From the NCBI GenBank assembly GCA_020328135.1, contig JAIXNA010000060.1, forward strand, positions 1 to 6,526: 6,526 nucleotides of DNA, written 5' to 3'. The notes under the pieces are model-generated. The model made no database searches. It had not been told where the DNA came from and worked only from the letters and a program-made list of their open reading frames with translations. The DNA comes from Candidatus Endomicrobiellum dinenymphae. Lineage in GTDB: Bacteria > Elusimicrobiota > Endomicrobiia > Endomicrobiales > Endomicrobiaceae. Within the stretch, counting starts at the first letter, position 1. Every line of letters begins with the position of its first letter. Below are positions 1 through 4,093 of the stretch, piece by piece. The position numbers and the translations under genes were made by a program.

Positions 1-294
1 CAATATCTTTTAAAATTAAAGTTATTGAAGTAAAAGAAAAGGAACTTCCTGAGCTTAGCGATGATTTTGCCAAAGATTGAGGAATTTCAAATTTATTTTT
101 CTCGAGCATATAATCAATAATTTGCTTTTCGACACTCATATCTTGGCGACGTTTTTCTTCAACCTCTATTGTTTCTTTTACTTTTGTTTTCAAATCTTCA
201 AGATTTTCGATTCCCATATCTTTGGCAAAATCATCGCTAAGCTCAGGAAGTTCCTTTTCTTTTACTTCAATAACTTTAATTTTAAAAGATATTG
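1..294. repeat. Left terminal fold-back (inverted duplication, likely amplification chimera)
   Basis: Bases 1-77 are a perfect reverse complement of 218-294; I checked every base, and pairing fails at 78/217. The spacer 78-217 continues the trigger factor reading frame without interruption, so spacer and inner arm are native and bases 1-77 are an inverted copy of tig codons. A long perfect inverted repeat made of internal coding sequence at a sequence end is typical of multiple displacement amplification chimeras. A true hairpin telomere would not normally cut a housekeeping gene. Bases 1-77 should not be read as genomic sequence. Confidence 0.93.
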
Positions 295-1015
295 TTTTAC
301 CTGCCAAAGTTTTATTAGGATAATCTGCAGGATATTCAATGTCCGCGTCTTTTTCATCTCCGATTTTTGCGCCTATAATGGCCTCTCTAAATCCTTTAAG
401 CGCATTTTCGGAACTTAGATCTAACATATGTCCTCTGGCTGTAATTTCAGGCAAAGCTTTCCCATCGACATCAAAAGCATCGTAATCAACCGAAACAAAG
501 TTTTTATTAGTAACATCTCCAGATTTAGATGGTACTAGTTTCGCATTTCTCTCCCTTAAAGCATCAAGACTCTGAGATAAACTTTCATCAGTAATTTTAA
601 AAACTTCTTTTGTCACAGGAATGTTTTTATAATCTTTTGCGTCAATTTGCGGGTGACGCTCAGCTGTAAAACGATATTTCAAAGCCTGTCCAAGTTCATA
701 ATTAAACTCTTCAACTACAGGAAAATCAATCGGAGCAAAAACCTCCTTTTCTAAAACATCTAAAGCTGTCTTTCTAATAATACTCTCAACCGCTCTATCC
801 TTAGCTTCAGCGGTAAATTTCTGCTTTACAATACTCATAGGCGCTTTGCCCTGCCTAAACCCATCAATTCTAGCCTTTCGCTGTATCTGACTAAAGGCAG
901 AGTTAATTTCCTCTGCGACAATATTTTCCGAAACTTCAACATCCATAGTTATGGAACAAGATTTTTTATCGATAACCGAAGACTTAAAATCAATTGTCTT
1001 TTTCTCTTGAGCCAT
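78..1015 (-). CDS. tig: Trigger factor, ribosome-associated chaperone (3' truncated)
   Basis: Trigger factor binds the ribosome at the peptide exit tunnel, shields nascent chains and has a peptidyl-prolyl isomerase domain. The ATG at 1015 has an AAAGGGGA ribosome-binding site about 7 nt upstream. The N-terminal ribosome-binding domain carries the signature GFRQGKAP at residues 52-59. An FKBP-like PPIase domain follows at about 160-245, with GDVTNKNFVSVDY near its start and YPADYPNKTLAGK near its end. The C-terminal chaperone arms begin at ELPELSDDFAKDMGIENLEDL. Only about 311 native residues are present, against about 430 usual for the family. The last native residues read KNKFEIPQ, and then the left fold-back begins. 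The frame stays open to base 2, but everything below 78 is inverted copy, so the real stop lies outside the window. The usual downstream partners clpP and clpX cannot be seen. Identity is certain; the end is artificial. Confidence 0.95.
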
Positions 1016-1049
1016 TTACTTTTCCCCTTTAATTCTACACCAACACTAT

Positions 1050-1106
1050 TTGCAATACTGACAGAATGAAGCGCAGCATTTTTTGTTGGCTTGCAATACC
1101 GACGGA
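1050..1106. repeat. Two imperfect direct repeats in the tig leader
   Basis: The 16-mers at 1050-1065 and 1091-1106 match at 14 of 16 positions (plus-strand consensus TTGCAATACYGACRGA) and start 41 bp apart. Each is followed within about 10 bp by GCGCA. They lie 35-91 nt upstream of the tig start codon, so they would be in its 5' UTR if the promoter at 1209-1236 is used. This could be a protein-binding site, a dispersed repeat remnant or chance. Confidence 0.5.
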
Positions 1107-1192
1107 GCGCATTGACCTTATATATGATTTCACCCGTTCTGTAAGCAATTTGTAAGTTCTTATTGCAAATCAACAACGAAACTACTACACTT

Positions 1193-1236
1193 ATTATACA
1201 CGTCGTGTATTGTACATAATTTTATTACATAATCAA
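1193..1236 (-). promoter_or_regulatory. Possible tig promoter with overlapping 15-bp palindrome
   Basis: On the minus strand a TTGATT -35-like box (1231-1236) lies 16 bp from a TACAAT -10-like box (1209-1214), giving a transcript start near 1202 and a leader of about 187 nt before tig. A perfect palindrome, ATACACG-T-CGTGTAT (1196-1210), overlaps the -10 edge and the predicted start, where a repressor operator would sit. A second -10-like TATAAT (1193-1198) lies just downstream but has no good -35. Such boxes arise easily in AT-rich DNA; the palindrome is the stronger part of the call. Confidence 0.35.
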
Positions 1237-1326
1237 ACTAAAAAATACTATTTAAATAATAACATATATCAAGATTTAGTCTTATTTTAGTCTTGCAATG
1301 TGTTTTTAAGCGCTTTTTTGTACATG

Positions 1327-1366
1327 TTGATTTTCAATGTGTTTTAAAGTTTCATTGAAAAATCAA
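1327..1366. repeat. Imperfect inverted repeat (13-bp stem, one bulge)
   Basis: TTGATTTTCAATG (1327-1339) pairs with CATTGAAAAATCAA (1353-1366), leaving one extra A, around a 13-nt loop. On the plus strand the right arm is followed by a moderately T-rich stretch; on the minus strand there is no T tract. A second copy of the loop-side motif CAATGTGTTTT lies at 1297-1307. It could be a weak terminator or an RNA structure; the function is unknown. Confidence 0.45.
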
Positions 1367-1416
1367 TAAGTTTTAATTTTATATATGAATAATATAGGGT
1401 TCAAATTATTTTTCAT
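1363..1416 (-). CDS. Possible 17-residue peptide ORF (hypothetical)
   Basis: The minus strand has AGGAG (1424-1428) placed 7 nt before an ATG at 1416, an ideal ribosome-binding site spacing, followed by 17 codons reading MKNNLNPILFIYKIKTY and a TGA at 1363-1365. The stop codon falls inside the inverted repeat at 1327-1366, a layout like that of a leader peptide followed by a hairpin, although no regulated gene follows closely. It may also be the decayed start of a lost gene or chance. The peptide has no recognisable domain. The ribosome-binding site is the only positive evidence. Confidence 0.2.
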   Translation of the reverse strand: MKNNLNPILFIYKIKTY

Positions 1417-1536
1417 ATTCATTCTCCTAAAGAATTATATGTCTCACAAAACTGCCTGACTTAACAAACAATTAAACATATCACATTGACTGCCAATTCG
1501 CGATAACGCTTTTTGGTAGTTTTGTCAAGCAAAGAA

Positions 1537-1597
1537 TTGTAAGCAATTTGTAAGCGGAGAATGTTAAAACTTGTTAAAGATTGTTAAGACTTGATAA
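1537..1597 (+). repeat. Helically phased TTGT(T/A)A direct-repeat array
   Basis: TTGTAA-type hexamers begin at 1537 (TTGTAAG), 1548 (TTGTAAG), 1561 (ATGTTAA), 1571 (TTGTTAA), 1581 (TTGTTAA) and 1591 (TTGATAA). The spacings are 11, 13, 10, 10 and 10 bp, close to one helical turn, so all sites face one side of the helix. The last four form a near-perfect 10-bp tandem repeat, WTGTTAARAC-like. The first pair has the 7+4+7 layout of a tandem response-regulator box such as the PhoB family uses. The array could be an operator cluster or an iteron-like site. No target gene is evident, since both flanking genes are far away or face away. Confidence 0.55.
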
Positions 1598-1599
1598 CT

Positions 1600-1793
1600 T
1601 TGAATTGTCGATATTTATCCGACAGAAGTTGCTAAAACTATTTATCTCGTCAACGACTCAAAAATATCCGCAAACCCCCTATCAGAGCATGTCTCTGTAT
1701 AGGGTTGTCGCGAATGCCAAGTCTTGTTTTAATTGTACAACCTGACGACGTTAAAGCTCCCTGCGCTTTTACTGCGCAGACTTTTCTTTTTTG
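1600..1793 (+). ncRNA. Candidate structured small RNA (three hairpins)
   Basis: Three hairpins follow one another. The first is TGTCG (1606-1610) with CGACA (1620-1624). The second is CCCTATCAGAG with CTCTG-T-ATAGGG, an 11-bp stem with one bulge and a CATGT loop, at about 1676-1704. The third is CTGCGC (1761-1766) with GCGCAG (1774-1779). The third is followed on the plus strand by a T-rich run, so a plus-strand transcript starting near 1600 could end there. The repeat array at 1537-1597 would lie just upstream. I see no convincing promoter, and no known RNA family was recognised. The hairpins might instead be debris of a dispersed repeat. Confidence 0.2.
1761..1793 (+). terminator. Possible intrinsic terminator (plus strand)
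   Basis: A 6-bp GC-rich stem, CTGCGC/GCGCAG, with a 7-nt loop (1761-1779) is followed after one base by CTTTTCTTTTTT. On the minus strand the stem is not followed by a T tract, so it does not suit the deacetylase operon, which reads the other way. It would end a plus-strand transcript, for which no gene is visible apart from the small RNA candidate. Confidence 0.35.
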
Positions 1794-1839
1794 AACCGAC
1801 AGAATCAAGATATTTGCCGCAAAATTCTCTCCTGTTTGG

Positions 1840-2517
1840 TTAAGTTAAATTTAACAATTCGCTTACAGTGACTATTTTGTAACCTTCCTCTTTAATTTCA
1901 TCAATAAAAGTTTCTAGAAATGATAACACTTTTTTATTTTTAGGCAAATCATGCATTAAAAATATTGCTCCGTTTTTAATGGCTTGTTTATACTTTACAT
2001 GCATCTCTTCAGCGCTTATGTCTTGCCAATCAGCTCCAAAACTCCAATTTATCAAACAATAATTATGCTTCTTGGCCGCTCCTATAGCATCGGATTTCAT
2101 ATATCCGTAAGGGAAACGCGTTAAAAACGACTGAATGCCAAGGATTGATTTTATTACTTTCTCGCACTGCAAAAGTTCTTTTTCTATTTTTTCTGCCTTA
2201 TCTTCATTTTTATAAGTATAGAAATTTATATGTTCGTAAGTATGATTACCAATTTCATGCCCTGCTGCAGCAACTGCCTTTGCAGTTTCCGGGTCGTTTA
2301 CTACTCTTACGCCTAGCATAAAAAACGTAGCTTTAATATTTTTTTCTTCCAGTATTTCTAAAATCTGTTTTGTCGCTTTTCCCGGCCCATCGTCAAAGGT
2401 TAAAGAAATTTTTTTAACATCTTCTGACCCATTGGTATAAAATGTTCTTGTCTGCGCAAAACATGCAATTGAATAAAAAAGAAGTATTAATACAATATTT
2501 TTTTTTATTTTGCCCAC
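1840..2517 (-). CDS. Secreted polysaccharide deacetylase (NodB domain, CE4 family)
   Basis: CE4 enzymes remove N- or O-acetyl groups from sugars in peptidoglycan, chitin or other polysaccharides using a metal-bound water. All NodB motifs are intact in this 225-residue protein: TFDDGP at 40-45 (catalytic and metal-binding Asp42/Asp43), HTYEH at 92-96 (zinc ligands), RFPYG at 134-138, the tryptophan motif around 158-166, and IFLMHD at 185-190 with the catalytic-type His189. Residues 1-21 are a signal peptide: K-rich start, hydrophobic core IVLILLFYSIA, then CFA-Q. Cys19 resembles but does not fully fit a lipobox, so lipoprotein anchoring is possible but not shown. The start is a GTG at 2517; no other start codon lies before the signal peptide, and there is no clear ribosome-binding site. 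It overlaps the upstream kinase gene by 13 bp, suggesting translational coupling. The exact substrate is unknown; peptidoglycan is the default guess. Confidence 0.92.
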   Translation of the reverse strand: MGKIKKNIVLILLFYSIACFAQTRTFYTNGSEDVKKISLTFDDGPGKATKQILEILEEKNIKATFFMLGVRVVNDPETAKAVAAAGHEIGNHTYEHINFYTYKNEDKAEKIEKELLQCEKVIKSILGIQSFLTRFPYGYMKSDAIGAAKKHNYCLINWSFGADWQDISAEEMHVKYKQAIKNGAIFLMHDLPKNKKVLSFLETFIDEIKEEGYKIVTVSELLNLT

Positions 2518-3098
2518 GCTATAAAACTTGATAGTAATGTCAATGCTCCAGTATTAATTAACTGCATCCAAAAATTATCATTTAATTTCCAAGTCGCCGC
2601 TTCAACAAGCGTTGCTATAATAGCCCCGGCGAATGCGAACTGCCATTTAAAAAGAAATAGTCCCAATATGAAACACACTACAAAACAAGCTAAACTACCT
2701 TCAAAGGTTTTACCTACAAAGGTTTTATGTTTTCCAAAAGTTTTGCCAACTAAAGCCGCGACAGCATCGCCAAACGAAAGATAAAGTAAACTTGCAAAAA
2801 CCATATATTTATTGGGAAATATCAAAATAGTAAGCAGCGCGCCCGATAACGTCCATATTAAACCGCTGATTTTGTTAGCTTCTTCAGGTCTGTAAAACCC
2901 TTTAAAATTATTTTTAAAGAAATTATTAAATTTTGGGAATTTAAACCTTGCATATTCAAATAGAGCAACAATGATAACTGCAGCAGTAAGTCCATTTACA
3001 ATGAAATTTTTTGGAAGACACCAGTACCCAAAAACATATATAAGCGTTAATAAATGAACCCCTTTTCTTTTTATCTCGTCTTTTGGAACGCTAATCAT
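2505..3098 (-). CDS. Dolichol kinase/CTP-dependent polyprenol or diacylglycerol kinase-like membrane protein
   Basis: This integral membrane protein belongs to the Dgk1/Sec59/VTE5-like superfamily, whose characterised members use CTP to phosphorylate isoprenoid alcohols or diacylglycerol; some bacterial members are annotated as phosphatidate cytidylyltransferases. Visible family marks are KRKGVHL at 10-16, RPEEANKISGLIW at 70-82, GDAVAALVGKTFGKHK at 110-125 and KTFEGS at 130-135. Six or seven hydrophobic segments cover the rest. At 197 residues it has normal length for the compact bacterial form. The ATG at 3098 overlaps the protease stop as ATGA and has GGAG 10 nt upstream (3109-3112). The downstream deacetylase overlaps its end by 13 bp, so all three are surely one transcript. 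The role could be recycling or making a lipid carrier phosphate for envelope glycan synthesis. The family call is firm; the substrate is inference. Confidence 0.85.
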   Translation of the reverse strand: MISVPKDEIKRKGVHLLTLIYVFGYWCLPKNFIVNGLTAAVIIVALFEYARFKFPKFNNFFKNNFKGFYRPEEANKISGLIWTLSGALLTILIFPNKYMVFASLLYLSFGDAVAALVGKTFGKHKTFVGKTFEGSLACFVVCFILGLFLFKWQFAFAGAIIATLVEAATWKLNDNFWMQLINTGALTLLSSFIAWAK

Positions 3099-3781
3099 AT
3101 TTCTAACACTCCGGTGTACAAAAATTTATAAATTTTTAATATATTATCATAAGCATGCAAACAAACATCTTTAATGTCTATGCCGTCGACAAAAGCAAAC
3201 GATGCTATCAGAGTAAATACCATAATATTTACAGCAAGAATTGCAATATAAGAAAAAAATGTTCCAAAAATTTTCAAATCGGGCTGTTCTATTGAAAGAA
3301 CGCGCATGGTAAGAGCAATATGAAAGGATATCGAAAACCCGATAAGAAAAAGATAATACGAATAAAATTGCTTTATGTCGGCAAACCAACCAAGTAAAAC
3401 ATAAATGCCTACTATTGCAATTGTATAAATCGGGAAAAAATATGGAGCAAGCGTTATCCATATGTTATCTTTAGTTAAAACTACGCCTCCGGATTCTGCG
3501 CCAACTTTAAATTTTTTTATCTTTGCGCCGCTCAAAATCCCAGCTATTGCATGAGAAAGCTCGTGTCCAAATACATAGGTTCTCATAGGTTTATAAAAAA
3601 CAATCTGAAAAACTATGTAACACAAAATTCCTATCCAAAATGAAATATAGAGACTTCCGGCAGAAGCTGTGAAATACAGAAATTTTTTAACAAGGGTGTA
3701 TCCTGCAGCGCAAATTGCAGGTATTAATAAGAATGCAAAAATATTTCTTAAAAATTTCATTTTATTTATAATAAACACCAT
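3095..3781 (-). CDS. M50-like intramembrane metalloprotease homologue
   Basis: A 228-residue multi-pass membrane protein with the zinc metalloprotease motif HELSH at residues 73-77, in the context YVFGHELSHAIAGILSGAK, typical of the short M50B-like branch of the site-2 protease group. A second conserved patch, APYFFPIY, is at about 112-119. About six hydrophobic segments are visible, and the HExxH lies at the edge of one of them. The classical LDG motif carrying the third zinc ligand is not obvious; QPDLKIFG at about 166-173 is the best candidate position, so activity is likely but not certain. No PDZ domain is present. Starts at ATG 3781 or ATG 3760 are both possible and neither has a good ribosome-binding site; the longer one is given. 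It is the first gene of a three-gene cassette and overlaps the kinase by 4 bp. The substrate is unknown. Confidence 0.8.
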   Translation of the reverse strand: MVFIINKMKFLRNIFAFLLIPAICAAGYTLVKKFLYFTASAGSLYISFWIGILCYIVFQIVFYKPMRTYVFGHELSHAIAGILSGAKIKKFKVGAESGGVVLTKDNIWITLAPYFFPIYTIAIVGIYVLLGWFADIKQFYSYYLFLIGFSISFHIALTMRVLSIEQPDLKIFGTFFSYIAILAVNIMVFTLIASFAFVDGIDIKDVCLHAYDNILKIYKFLYTGVLEI

Positions 3782-3868
3782 AATCTAGCCACAGACAAAA
3801 CGCCTAATCTACATACTCCTACGGATTAACACCCGCCGTCCCAATACTTCATCGAGCCACGCTCGCCG

Positions 3869-3887
3869 CCCTTTTCACTGAAAGGGG
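3869..3887. repeat. Short hairpin
   Basis: CCCTTTTC pairs with GAAAGGGG (one G-T pair) around a 3-nt loop. No T tract follows on either strand, so it is not a standard terminator. It lies in the GC-rich island. Confidence 0.4.
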
Positions 3888-3951
3888 AATTGCAGGAAGA
3901 AGGCAAAGTATCGAGGAAAAAAAGACACGGGGAATTGATACTTCGTTACGC

Positions 3952-3980
3952 TCAAGCGCGACAGACAACAAGGCGCTTGA
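3952..3980. repeat. 8-bp inverted repeat
   Basis: TCAAGCGC (3952-3959) is the exact reverse complement of GCGCTTGA (3973-3980), around a 13-nt loop. A third related copy, ATCAAGCG, occurs at 4017-4024 and could pair with CGCTTGAT (3975-3982), giving alternative structures. No T tract follows on the minus strand, so termination of hppA here is doubtful. Confidence 0.45.
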
Positions 3981-4093
3981 TAAAAATATGCGTTTATAGC
4001 GGTGGATCCGGCCTGCATCAAGCGTTCAGAATGAATTCAGAACAACGAATACCGCCGTCATCCTGAAAACACTCGCTTTTTTCTATACTAAAT

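Larger units (their letters stand above)
1140..1554. repeat. Pair of 17-bp direct repeats flanking an AT-rich segment
   Basis: TGTAAGCAATTTGTAAG occurs exactly at 1140-1156 and again at 1538-1554 in the same orientation, enclosing 381 nt of very AT-rich DNA. Each copy itself contains GTAAG twice, 11 bp apart. The inner edges show only a weak hint of inverted similarity (TTCTTATTGC against TTCTTTGC), so an old insertion is possible but unproven. The alternative is two copies of one regulatory site. Confidence 0.6.
1016..1839. other. Long AT-rich intergenic region between deacetylase and tig
   Basis: About 820 nt without a convincing gene, between two genes that both run on the minus strand. 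The core at 1201-1440 is only about 20% G+C by eye count. It holds a possible tig promoter and palindrome (1193-1236), direct repeats (1050-1106, 1140/1538), an inverted repeat (1327-1366), a possible 17-codon ORF (1363-1416), a phased repeat array (1537-1597) and three hairpins (1606-1793). A 75-codon minus-strand ORF starting at 1176 overlaps the 5' end of tig in another frame, has no protein-like features, and is treated as spurious. I found no tRNA or recognisable protein fragment in any frame I read. Confidence 0.7.
3782..4093. other. GC-rich intergenic island with inverted repeats
   Basis: Gap between the hppA stop and the protease start. Bases 3831-4070 are about 49% G+C by eye count, far above both flanking genes. 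A plus-strand frame stays open for about 78 codons (3830-4063), but it lacks an ATG near its beginning, has no ribosome-binding site, and its translation (for example SPPFSLKGELQEEGK) is low-complexity and unlike a folded protein. I take it as a decayed repeat or foreign remnant. No clear terminator for hppA and no convincing promoter for the protease cassette was found, although both should be here. Confidence 0.5.

Noticed and set aside
77..418. 113-codon plus-strand ORF
   Set aside because: It is antisense to trigger factor and starts at the fold-back junction; the phenylalanine-rich translation is typical of an AT-rich shadow frame.
949..1176. 75-codon minus-strand ORF upstream of and overlapping tig
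   Set aside because: It overlaps the tig start in another frame, includes the tig ribosome-binding site and the leader repeats, and has no protein-like features.
1394..1408. GGGTTCAAAT, resembling a tRNA T-arm
   Set aside because: The flanking bases do not form a T stem and no acceptor or anticodon stem can be built around it.
1434..1439. Minus-strand TATAAT as the promoter of the small ORF
   Set aside because: A start about 7 nt downstream would fall within the AGGAG ribosome-binding site, and no good -35 box is present.
1614..1624. TTATCC as part of a DnaA box
   Set aside because: It matches the TTATCCACA consensus only in its first six bases, and no cluster of similar boxes is present.
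1806..1828. Minus-strand AGGAGAG followed by TTG just after the deacetylase stop
   Set aside because: The frame from this TTG closes after five codons, so no gene starts here.
3830..4063. 78-codon open plus-strand frame in the GC-rich island
   Set aside because: No ATG near its beginning, no ribosome-binding site, and a translation dominated by charged and proline-rich low-complexity sequence. The openness is explained by high G+C.
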